Assembly (NCBI GenBank): GCA_018814245.1
Contig: JAHIZN010000291.1
Span: forward strand, 1 to 5,754
DNA: 5,754 bases
Source: a bacterium
GTDB lineage: Bacteria > UBA9089 > CG2-30-40-21
Direction: 5' to 3'
How positions within the stretch are numbered: position 1 is the stretch's first letter; each line of letters opens with the position of its first letter. Shown piece after piece: positions 1-5,388 of this stretch. The notes under the pieces were generated by a model. That model was not told the origin of the DNA. It searched no databases and worked only from the letters and a program-made list of their open reading frames with translations. The translations under genes and the position numbers were made by a program.

Positions 1-148
1 ATACAGAATTCAGGAGTCAGAATTCAGAATAGCTCCAGAGTAAGCCTATAAATCCCATTATCTCTCTCTCAATATCCCCATATCTCCTGCGAAAACTATC
101 ATAGCAGGTGTTTTCATTCTGACTCCTGACTCCTGAATTCTGTATCCT
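1..148. repeat. Inverted heptamer repeat downstream of ftsA
   Basis: Positions 1-20 are the exact reverse complement of 126-145. The right arm is made of 7-bp units: gactcct at 121-127 and 128-134, gaattct at 135-141 and gtatcct at 142-148. The left arm carries the complementary units and may continue outside the window. The 105-base interior is pyrimidine-rich on the plus strand and contains a small GAAAAC/GTTTTC symmetry (91-96 and 110-115). The element starts about ten bases after the ftsA stop and separates ftsA from whatever follows, presumably ftsZ. Confidence 0.8.
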
Positions 149-157
149 TACTATCTC

Positions 158-1387
158 TCAAAAGAAATCCCCAAACCAATCCTTTGTCTTAGTTATTAAC
201 TTCTTGAAGGCATTTCCACCTGCAAACTTTGTTTTCTTGCCATCTAATCTATTTTTCATGCCATACAATACCAATCCAACACCGGTAGCATACACGGGTG
301 AACTAATAACATCGCTTAACCCGGCCACTCCCTTGGGTACACCAATCCTTACCGGCAGGTCAAATATCTTTTCTGCCAATTCAGCACTTCCGTTTAACAT
401 TGCAGCCCCGCCTGTCAAAACTATGCCAGAGGCAATCATATTCTCATAGCCTGTCATCCTTATTTCTTGATTAATAAGGCTGAATATCTCTTCCATCCTT
501 GGTTCGATGATCTCGGATAATACCTGTCTTGGCAATGTTCTTGTCCTTCTCTCTCCAACCGATGGTATCTCAATCATCTCATCATCCTTGACCAATGATG
601 GTGTAGCGCAGCCATGTCGTATCTTAATCTTTTCTGCATCAACAACCGGAGCACGAAGTCCAACCGAAATATCCTTGGTAACATTATCGCCGCCAATAGA
701 AAGAACACTAGTGTGCCATATACTGCCGTCAATAAAAATACCAATATCAGTTGTCCCTCCACCAATATCTACCAAAACTACGCCCAGATCCTTTTCGTCT
801 TCTGTCAGAACCGCATAAGAGGAAGCAAGAGGCTCAAGTACAAGGTCATCCACCTCAAATCCACTGCGATTCACACACTTAACAATATTTTGAGCTGAAG
901 TAACAGCACCGGTAACAATATGCAGCTCTACCTCTAATCTGGTACCAGACATACCAATAGGCTCTTTTATCCCATCCTGTCCATCAATAATAAACTGTTG
1001 GGGGAGAACATGAATTATCTCTCTATCCAAGGGAATAGAAACTGCCTTTGCTGCATCTATCACTCGCTCCACATCTGCTGAGGTTACCTCTCTTCCACGG
1101 GAAATAGCAATTACTCCATGACTATTTATCCCCTTAATGTGGCTCCCTGCAATCCCGGCATAGACAGAAGAAATCTCAACCCCAGCCATCAACTCTGCCT
1201 CAGAAACAGCGTTTTCTACAGACTTGATAGTAGAATCAATATTTACTACCACCCCTTTTTTGAGCCCATGAGATGGAGCTGTCCCTACACCAATAATCTC
1301 CATCCGATCTTCATCTATCTCACCTATAATTGTACAAATCTTTGTTGTTCCAATATCTAACCCAACAACTATTTCACCCTTTGGCAT
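158..1387 (-). CDS. ftsA: Cell division protein FtsA (actin-like membrane tether of the Z-ring)
   Basis: FtsA is an actin-family ATPase that anchors FtsZ filaments to the inner membrane and recruits later divisome proteins. The 409-residue product is of normal family length. Near the N-terminus is the phosphate-1 motif GLDIGTTK (residues 9-16). The phosphate-2 motif VDIGGGTTDIG lies at about 206-216 and the adenosine motif GIVLTGGAAML at about 321-331. The last 18 residues, NAFKKLITKTKDWFGDFF, form the expected amphipathic membrane-targeting helix. I place the start at ATG 1387 because a purine-rich Shine-Dalgarno stretch lies just upstream and MPKGEIVVGLDIG begins like other FtsA proteins. 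The frame stays open to an ATG at 1456, but those 23 extra codons partly translate spacer-repeat DNA. It follows ftsQ, and ftsZ would be expected beyond position 1. Confidence 0.96.
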   Translation of the reverse strand: MPKGEIVVGLDIGTTKICTIIGEIDEDRMEIIGVGTAPSHGLKKGVVVNIDSTIKSVENAVSEAELMAGVEISSVYAGIAGSHIKGINSHGVIAISRGREVTSADVERVIDAAKAVSIPLDREIIHVLPQQFIIDGQDGIKEPIGMSGTRLEVELHIVTGAVTSAQNIVKCVNRSGFEVDDLVLEPLASSYAVLTEDEKDLGVVLVDIGGGTTDIGIFIDGSIWHTSVLSIGGDNVTKDISVGLRAPVVDAEKIKIRHGCATPSLVKDDEMIEIPSVGERRTRTLPRQVLSEIIEPRMEEIFSLINQEIRMTGYENMIASGIVLTGGAAMLNGSAELAEKIFDLPVRIGVPKGVAGLSDVISSPVYATGVGLVLYGMKNRLDGKKTKFAGGNAFKKLITKTKDWFGDFF

Positions 1388-1390
1388 TTT

Positions 1391-1402
1391 TCCTCTCCCC
1401 CC
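1391..1402 (-). promoter_or_regulatory. Ribosome binding site of ftsA
   Basis: On the minus strand GGGGGGAGAGGA ends three bases before ATG 1387, which puts a GGGGAG core about seven bases from the start codon. This decides the ftsA start in favour of 1387 over the in-frame ATG at 1456, which is preceded by octamer-repeat DNA. Confidence 0.7.
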
Positions 1403-1442
1403 GGTTTGGACATGAGCGTTAATTAGTCTTGCAGTCAAAGAG

Positions 1443-1482
1443 TCTTGACTATCCAACTATAAGACTATCTGACTTCCTGACT
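1443..1482. repeat. Degenerate octamer array in the ftsQ-ftsA gap
   Basis: Five consecutive 8-bp units fill this stretch. Each is four variable bases followed by gact (aact in the second unit), and the shared tetramers sit at 1447, 1455, 1463, 1471 and 1479. On the coding strand the unit reads AGTYnnnn. The array begins five bases after the ftsQ stop and takes up 40 of the roughly 100 bases between ftsQ and ftsA. Its function is unknown; it resembles STRR-type spacer repeats. Confidence 0.75.
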
Positions 1483-1487
1483 ATAAG

Positions 1488-2327
1488 TTACTTAATAATA
1501 ATATTATCAAACCTTAAATCAACATATTCTCTTTGTTGATTAGCCGTTTTAAAGTATTCAAGGATAACACTTAACTCCTTTAATTTTTGAATCAGCCCTT
1601 TTTCTTCCAGATGAGAACCACAATAAATCGCTACTGGATTCTGTTCATTAATCATAAACACAACATTTCTTGGATTAGCAATATTTATCTCAAAGATATT
1701 CTTCCTCAAATTCTTATCCAAGGTATCTATTATCTTATAAAACAAGAATGCATCTTCGATCCCCTGATGAATGATTGGCTTTCCTATCTCTACATTACCT
1801 ATACCAGTAAGCATGGGTAAATCTTTTTTATACAAAATAGGAAAAACTACCCTGTACTTATCAATACCATAATATCTGGATGCTACCCGAAACATCATAC
1901 TTGGGGTTCTTCCTTCTACCTCAATCAATATCTTTCCCGGCAGCCGCCTCTTTAATATTACCTTTAGTACCCGCGGGTATGAAGCGATAACCCTTGTTGT
2001 CTCTTTTATATTTATCTTAAAGATATTGGGACGCATTGTAGAATATTTTTTCAGGAAAAATTTCTCCAATCGATCAGCAATCTCTTTTTGGGTGACAGAC
2101 CCTCCCTTTACTGTGACTGTTATAGAATCAATAAAAAAATGTGGCGAATCCATGAGATACATTGGAGTTTGAATAATAAGAGCACAAACGATACCGATTG
2201 CTACCCAAAAACTTATCTTTCTTATTCGTTGAAAAAGATTTTGGGCTATCCGTTTGCGTCCTTTTCTGCTTCGCCATCTATCCTTTCCTATACTTAGCTT
2301 ATTTGCCAAGCCTCTATGTCGTGACAT
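1488..2327 (-). CDS. ftsQ: Cell division protein FtsQ/DivIB (POTRA-domain divisome scaffold)
   Basis: FtsQ is a bitopic inner-membrane protein that joins FtsB and FtsL and regulates septal peptidoglycan synthesis. The 279-residue product has a strongly basic cytoplasmic N-terminus (about 1-37), one transmembrane segment (about 38-58, FWVAIGIVCALIIQTPMYL), and then a POTRA-like domain beginning FFIDSITVTVKGG (about 64-137). The beta domain follows, ending in YVDLRFDNIIIK, where the YVDLRF signature is typical of FtsQ. Primary sequence is poorly conserved in this family, so the call rests on topology, the C-terminal signature and position between ddl and ftsA. The start ATG lacks a clear Shine-Dalgarno; only GAAAG lies immediately upstream, and the AT-rich repeat begins within about 20 bases. 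Expression may depend on read-through from ddl. Confidence 0.92.
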   Translation of the reverse strand: MSRHRGLANKLSIGKDRWRSRKGRKRIAQNLFQRIRKISFWVAIGIVCALIIQTPMYLMDSPHFFIDSITVTVKGGSVTQKEIADRLEKFFLKKYSTMRPNIFKINIKETTRVIASYPRVLKVILKRRLPGKILIEVEGRTPSMMFRVASRYYGIDKYRVVFPILYKKDLPMLTGIGNVEIGKPIIHQGIEDAFLFYKIIDTLDKNLRKNIFEINIANPRNVVFMINEQNPVAIYCGSHLEEKGLIQKLKELSVILEYFKTANQQREYVDLRFDNIIIK

Positions 2328-2344
2328 ACTTTCATATAATTATG

Positions 2345-2440
2345 AATTATGAATTATTAATTATGAATTAAGAAAGAAGGGTTGCAAGAGAAAATATAGC
2401 AATTTTTCAACCATTAATTCATAATTAATAATTCATAATT
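2345..2440. repeat. Perfect 27-bp inverted repeat in the ftsQ leader
   Basis: Positions 2345-2371 are the exact reverse complement of 2414-2440, leaving a 42-base loop. Inside the loop GGTTG (2380-2384) can pair with CAACC (2408-2412), extending the hairpin. The arms are almost pure A+T and consist of the aattcat/aattaat units of the neighbouring array. In the murB-ddl-ftsQ-ftsA transcript this hairpin would end about 17 bases before the ftsQ start codon. There is no U-tract, so it is not a standard terminator. Confidence 0.85.
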
Positions 2441-2550
2441 TTTTCCTCTAATAGCAATCTTCCAACCATTAATTCATAATTCATAATTCATAATTCATAA
2501 TTCCTCCCTCCTAACCATTAATTCATAATTTATAATTTATAATTCATAAT
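2396..2550. repeat. AT-rich heptamer and 31-bp direct repeat family between ddl and ftsQ
   Basis: A 31-bp unit occurs at 2396-2426 and again at 2451-2481 with 29 of 31 bases identical. Its last 18 bases (AACCATTAATTCATAATT) recur a third time at 2513-2530. The second copy runs into tandem aattcat heptamers at 2471-2498, with a variant unit at 2499-2505. The array extends into the end of ddl: the last ddl codon (Leu) and its TGA stop (2544-2546) are part of a repeat unit. Almost the whole 216-bp ddl-ftsQ gap is this material. Confidence 0.85.
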
Positions 2551-3497
2551 TTTTCCTTCCTGTAATAGGCAGAGCAGAGCATCTCGAAAATAAGCTCATC
2601 ATAACTCATCCCGTCTGCATTAGCACATGCTGGCAAATCACTTAAGTTTGTCAATCCCGGGATGGTATTAACATCATGCACAAAAGGAGTCCCATCATCC
2701 GCAACAAGAATATCCACCCTGGAAAACCCCTCACATCCAAGAACAAGATGAGTATTAATAGCTGTCTGACATACATTTCTGTATATATCCGCATCTAATC
2801 TTGCCGGAATAATAAACTCGGTCATCCCTGATGTATATTTAGCTTCATAATCATAAAACTCATTTTTGCTTACCAATTCTAATACTGGCAAGGCACGCAA
2901 TTTTTTGCCATTGCCAAGAATACTCACGGTTACTGATTGACCGTGTATATATTTCTCTATAAAAACATCCCTGTATTTATCTGTCAGCTCGTCAATAATC
3001 TCTTTTATCCCTGGCTCATTTCTTATAATGGTTACCCCTACACTCGAGCCCTCTGACACTGGTTTGGCTATTAAGGGCAACCCTAATCTGCTGCTCAAAT
3101 TCTCATAGCTATATCCATCAGTCAATGGGAAATAAGCATAATCAGGGGTTGGTATTCCCTGTTCCCTGAATATCCTCTTGGAAGATACCTTATTCATAGC
3201 CAAGGCTGAAGCCAGAACACCTGATCCTGTGTATGGTATTCCCATAACCTCAAGCAGCCCCTGAATACTGCCATCCTCTCCATACCCGCCATGCAGGGCA
3301 ATAAAGGCAACATCTATTTTCTTCATCTGCTCAATAAAATCATTGTCAGCAGGATCGATGATAGATGTCTTGAACCCTTGCGTTTTCAATGATTCTAAAA
3401 CATTTTTCCCTGAGCGAAGAGAGACCTCTCTTTCTGAAGATATCCCTCCTGCCAATACCCCAATTTTTTTATGTAGAAAATATTCCCTTAAGTCCAT
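2544..3497 (-). CDS. ddl: D-alanine--D-alanine ligase
   Basis: Ddl is an ATP-grasp cytoplasmic enzyme that joins two D-alanines for the UDP-MurNAc-pentapeptide. The 317-residue product carries GGISSEREVSLRSG near residues 17-30, HGGYGEDGSIQG at 69-80, YTGSGVLASALAMNK at 89-103, KPVSEGSSVG at 145-154, YEAKY at 217-221 and DVNTIPGLT at 275-283. Tyr221 in the EAKY loop is the residue expected for D-Ala-D-Ala rather than D-Ala-D-lactate products. Two positions are unusual against E. coli DdlB by my own alignment: the Mg-ligand Glu270 is Asp275 here, and Glu187, which contacts the ATP ribose, is Ser188. The start ATG 3497 gives the normal N-terminus; the frame is open to 3563, but that extension translates the murB end. 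It begins 16 bases after murB, so the two are presumably cotranscribed. Confidence 0.96.
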   Translation of the reverse strand: MDLREYFLHKKIGVLAGGISSEREVSLRSGKNVLESLKTQGFKTSIIDPADNDFIEQMKKIDVAFIALHGGYGEDGSIQGLLEVMGIPYTGSGVLASALAMNKVSSKRIFREQGIPTPDYAYFPLTDGYSYENLSSRLGLPLIAKPVSEGSSVGVTIIRNEPGIKEIIDELTDKYRDVFIEKYIHGQSVTVSILGNGKKLRALPVLELVSKNEFYDYEAKYTSGMTEFIIPARLDADIYRNVCQTAINTHLVLGCEGFSRVDILVADDGTPFVHDVNTIPGLTNLSDLPACANADGMSYDELIFEMLCSAYYRKEKL

Positions 3498-3509
3498 AAT
3501 TAAAAGCAG

Positions 3510-3514
3510 CCTCT
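3510..3514 (-). promoter_or_regulatory. Probable ribosome binding site of ddl
   Basis: AGAGG on the minus strand lies 12 bases before ATG 3497 and shares its first base with the murB stop codon (3514-3516). The spacing is a little long, so initiation may be partly coupled to ribosomes terminating on murB. Confidence 0.45.
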
Positions 3515-4437
3515 TAGCTGTTGTCTGACTGGTCTGACCAGTCGGACAAGTCAAACTCCTCACCTATCACCCTAACCTCAGCAACCAACTCAACCCCGCA
3601 ATCTTTCTTAACCTGTTCTTGAACATACGCCATTAGTCTTAAGACATCATCTGCCTTTGCACCTTTATCTGCTAAGATAAAATTGGCATGTTTAGGAGAG
3701 ATATATGCCCCGCCAATTCGCATCCCATCCGGCAATGTATCTCTTATCAACTTCCATGCAAATGTCCCTTCCGGATTCTTAAAAATACTCCCGGCACCCA
3801 TTCCCTTGGGTTGGGCATTTTGCCTCTTTTTAAGAATTGAGTTCATTGTACTAATGATACCTAAAAAATCTCGTTTTGTCAACAACAATTCTGCATTAAT
3901 TACAATATATTTTCTCAAATTGCTATTTCTGTAAGAAAATTCAACACTATCCCTTGTCAATCTCTCAAGCCTACCATCTACAAAAAGCACTTCTACCTGA
4001 TTAACTATATTACCGATACACCCTGTCTCTGTACCTGCATTTCCTACAATTGCCCCGCCAATCGTCCCTGGTATCCCAGCAGCAAACTCTAACCCTGAAA
4101 GCTCATTTTTGGCTGCGATGCTTACTGCCTTAGAAAGCAATGCCCCTGCTCCGGCTCGGATAAGATTATGCTCAACGATTATCTGTCTGAATTCGCCTGC
4201 CAATCGGATGACCAAGCCCCTGATCCCTTTATCCCTGACCACAAGATTTGTCCCGCTGCCAATAATAAGGGATGGAATATGATATTGTTGAACAAGTTGT
4301 AGCAGCCTTTCTAATTCACTCCTGTTCTCGATAGTAACAAAAAAGTCAGCCACTCCCCCTACTCCAAAGGAAGTATGCTTGCTCATCGGTTCATGAGTCA
4401 ATACGCGTGGTGTTATTTTTAATAATTGGGACAGCAT
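3514..4437 (-). CDS. murB: UDP-N-acetylenolpyruvoylglucosamine reductase MurB
   Basis: MurB is the cytoplasmic FAD enzyme that uses NADPH to reduce UDP-GlcNAc-enolpyruvate to UDP-MurNAc. The 307-residue product shows the FAD-binding N-terminal domain: HTSFGVGGVADFF (21-33), IIGSGTNLVVRD (58-69), and GLEFAAGIPGTIGGAIVGNAG (115-135). The C-terminal domain has FSYRNS with Arg170, GAGSIFKNP with the proton-donor Ser217, IGGAYISPKHANFI (241-254), and AEVRVIG with Glu287. These match the three catalytic residues of the family. The overall form fits a shorter type II MurB. The expected fold ends near GEEF (about 295). The last dozen residues, DLSDWSDQSDNS, are an extra acidic tail encoded by a 9-bp repeat. 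CAGAGG nine bases before ATG 4437 supports the start. It is the first cell-wall gene of the run in this window. Confidence 0.96.
   Translation of the reverse strand: MLSQLLKITPRVLTHEPMSKHTSFGVGGVADFFVTIENRSELERLLQLVQQYHIPSLIIGSGTNLVVRDKGIRGLVIRLAGEFRQIIVEHNLIRAGAGALLSKAVSIAAKNELSGLEFAAGIPGTIGGAIVGNAGTETGCIGNIVNQVEVLFVDGRLERLTRDSVEFSYRNSNLRKYIVINAELLLTKRDFLGIISTMNSILKKRQNAQPKGMGAGSIFKNPEGTFAWKLIRDTLPDGMRIGGAYISPKHANFILADKGAKADDVLRLMAYVQEQVKKDCGVELVAEVRVIGEEFDLSDWSDQSDNS
3517..3549 (-). repeat. In-frame nonamer array encoding the C-terminal tail of MurB
   Basis: On the coding strand three 9-bp units follow one another (TTGTCCGAC at 3549-3541, TGGTCAGAC at 3540-3532, CAGTCAGAC at 3531-3523), then a partial unit to 3517. 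Because the period is a multiple of three, each unit encodes x-Ser-Asp: LSD, WSD, QSD and a final NS before the stop. The array looks like spacer-repeat DNA that has become the end of the gene. Confidence 0.7.
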
Positions 4438-4446
4438 TGCTCTATG

Positions 4447-4452
4447 CCTCTG
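4447..4452 (-). promoter_or_regulatory. Ribosome binding site of murB
   Basis: CAGAGG on the minus strand ends nine bases before ATG 4437. The heptamer repeat at 4460-4487 lies directly upstream, so the leader of murB is repeat plus Shine-Dalgarno. Confidence 0.5.
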
Positions 4453-4459
4453 TGTGTGT

Positions 4460-4487
4460 TAGCTGATAGCTGACGGCTAAACGCTTA
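4460..4487 (+). repeat. Heptamer array, copy A, beside murB
   Basis: Four 7-bp units: tagctga twice, then cggctaa and acgctta. It matches copy B at 5553-5580 in 23 of 28 positions in the same orientation, so the two form imperfect direct repeats around the toxin-antitoxin module. Confidence 0.75.
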
Positions 4488-4516
4488 TTTACACCCTTTG
4501 TGGTTCTTTCCCTGCC

Positions 4517-4535
4517 AGAGGTGCTACCTCTTTTT
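4517..4535 (+). terminator. Small terminator-like hairpin on the plus strand
   Basis: AGAGGT (4517-4522), a three-base loop and ACCTCT (4526-4531) run into TTTTT on the plus strand, the shape of a weak intrinsic terminator. No plus-strand gene clearly ends here, and on the minus strand there is no T-run, so its role is uncertain. Confidence 0.3.
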
Positions 4536-4552
4536 CGCTCGCAATTGTGAAA

Positions 4553-4582
4553 GTAGAGACAGGTCTAAAGACCTGTCTCTAC
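4553..4582. repeat. Perfect 13-bp palindromic hairpin between the HEPN gene and murB
   Basis: GTAGAGACAGGTC (4553-4565), a four-base centre, and its exact reverse complement (4570-4582) form a stable stem. It lies in the 263-bp gap between the HEPN gene and murB. Only TTT follows on the minus strand, so termination would be weak. The form resembles dispersed palindromic (REP- or MITE-like) elements; whether it recurs in the genome cannot be seen here. Confidence 0.75.
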
Positions 4583-4594
4583 ATCATAGCAATC
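4583..4594 (-). promoter_or_regulatory. Possible extended -10 promoter for the murB operon
   Basis: On the minus strand TGCTATGAT gives a TGn extended -10 element followed by a TATGAT hexamer (4583-4588). No good -35 at 16-18 bp is visible; a TTGCAA lies 14 bp upstream. Transcription would start inside the palindrome at 4553-4582, about 140 bases before murB. This is a motif match only. Confidence 0.22.
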
Positions 4595-4700
4595 TTCGCA
4601 GCTTGCAAAATCCACAGGTTATTGAGCAGTTACCTTGCAAACTACTACTGATAACTGAATCATTACCTTTTAATCTCATGGAATTGCCACAGGATATTGA

Positions 4701-5126
4701 TCAATTACCCTCGTTATACAATCGAAGTTCTTTGAAAAACTGGCAAAAAACATGGTTTGCTTTTTCAGCCAATGGAATCAAAAGTTCTGCATCCAGCATA
4801 AACCCATATCCATGAATAAAAAAATGACGAAATTTAAGATAACTCTTAAGTTGTTCTACTAATAACTCACTGATAATGCCCTGAGTTACAGCCGCCATAA
4901 GAAGTTCCTTATGCCAAGTTTCTGATTGAGCAATACGAATCCCGGAATGTTTTAAGGTATGCTTTAAGATATTTTCAACACCACTGTAAAGATTATGCAA
5001 ATAGGCAGCAATACCGGCATAGTCAAGCTCTTCTTTTGGTTCACGAGATAGTCCCTTAGAGAGCAATTCCATCGTTCGTTCCATAGCCTGCTTTTCAGCT
5101 CTATGATATTCCTCGTACTCTTCCAT
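4701..5126 (-). CDS. HEPN-domain toxin, HepT-like (probable RNase)
   Basis: The 141-residue, mostly helical product carries KFRHFFIHGYG, in which Arg100, His105 and Tyr107 make the R-x4-H-x-Y motif of HepT-type HEPN ribonucleases. In studied HepT/MntA pairs (type VII toxin-antitoxin) the Arg and His form the RNase site at a dimer interface, and the partner nucleotidyltransferase neutralises the toxin by adding AMP to the motif tyrosine. Tyr107 is present here, so the same mechanism is plausible. The start at ATG 5126 is fixed by GGGAGG seven bases upstream. The frame is open to 5186, but that hydrophobic extension lies inside the nucleotidyltransferase gene. The gene overlaps its upstream partner by 26 bases, implying coupled translation. 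Alternatives are a HEPN substrate-binding partner without RNase activity; the complete motif argues against this. Confidence 0.8.
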   Translation of the reverse strand: MEEYEEYHRAEKQAMERTMELLSKGLSREPKEELDYAGIAAYLHNLYSGVENILKHTLKHSGIRIAQSETWHKELLMAAVTQGIISELLVEQLKSYLKFRHFFIHGYGFMLDAELLIPLAEKANHVFCQFFKELRLYNEGN

Positions 5127-5388
5127 AAATTTGCCTCCCGTATTTGCGAACAACCATGGCAAACGGATTATTAGAATCAAGATCAACTACATCAACTGGT
5201 TTTGACAATACCCAATCAAGCTTGCCTGTCAACTCAAAAAAAGTTGACCTCGGAATACCTTCTACACCAATATCTATATCGTTACTATCATCAAGCTCTT
5301 CAAGGCTGGAGCCAAAAAGATAAACAGAATAAAGGTCATATCTTTGTGCCCATTCACAGATTGCTTGTATATCTTCTGTTGGTATCAT
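5101..5388 (-). CDS. Minimal nucleotidyltransferase, MntA-like antitoxin
   Basis: The 95-residue product is a compact polymerase-beta-type nucleotidyltransferase. LFGSSLEELDDSNDIDIGVEG (24-44) contains the G-S-x9-D-x-D signature: Gly26, Ser27, Asp37 and Asp39. Asp66 in KPVDVVDL is the likely third metal-binding acid. All catalytic positions are therefore intact. In MNT-HEPN pairs this protein is the antitoxin, transferring AMP to the HEPN toxin; here it is encoded first and shares 26 bases with the HEPN gene. The start at ATG 5388 has AAGGGG nine bases upstream. Length is normal for the minimal family. No clear promoter is seen upstream, where the sequence is repeat-rich. The general fold assignment is firm; the antitoxin role is inferred from the neighbour. 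Confidence 0.85.
   Translation of the reverse strand: MIPTEDIQAICEWAQRYDLYSVYLFGSSLEELDDSNDIDIGVEGIPRSTFFELTGKLDWVLSKPVDVVDLDSNNPFAMVVRKYGRQIYGRVRGIS
5134..5139 (-). promoter_or_regulatory. Ribosome binding site of the HEPN gene, inside its partner gene
   Basis: GGGAGG on the minus strand lies seven bases before ATG 5126 and within the last codons of the nucleotidyltransferase gene. It fixes the HEPN start and shows that the toxin can be initiated on its own, not only by re-initiation. Confidence 0.7.

Noticed and set aside
65..84. Seven-codon minus-strand leader peptide ORF with an upstream GGAG
   Set aside because: It is too short to judge, lies in low-complexity sequence inside the inverted repeat, and has no supporting context.
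1388..1456. Longer FtsA N-terminus starting at ATG 1456
   Set aside because: The added 23 residues partly translate octamer-repeat DNA, do not resemble FtsA, and a strong ribosome binding site precedes ATG 1387.
2345..2440. Intrinsic terminator between ddl and ftsQ
   Set aside because: The stem has almost no G+C and no U-tract follows in the transcript direction.
2396..2550. CRISPR array
   Set aside because: The repeats are AT-rich, spaced irregularly (55 then 49 bases), and the intervals are themselves repetitive rather than unique spacers.
3498..3563. Longer Ddl starting at 3563, overlapping murB
   Set aside because: The extension is the murB tail read in another frame; MDLREYFLHKKIGVLAGG is the normal Ddl beginning.
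4498..4815. 105-codon plus-strand ORF across the murB-HEPN gap
   Set aside because: It crosses both hairpins and the antisense of the HEPN gene; composition is not protein-like.
5127..5186. Longer HEPN protein with a hydrophobic N-terminus (possible signal or membrane segment)
   Set aside because: The hydrophobic stretch is the nucleotidyltransferase gene read in another frame, and GGGAGG fixes the start at 5126.
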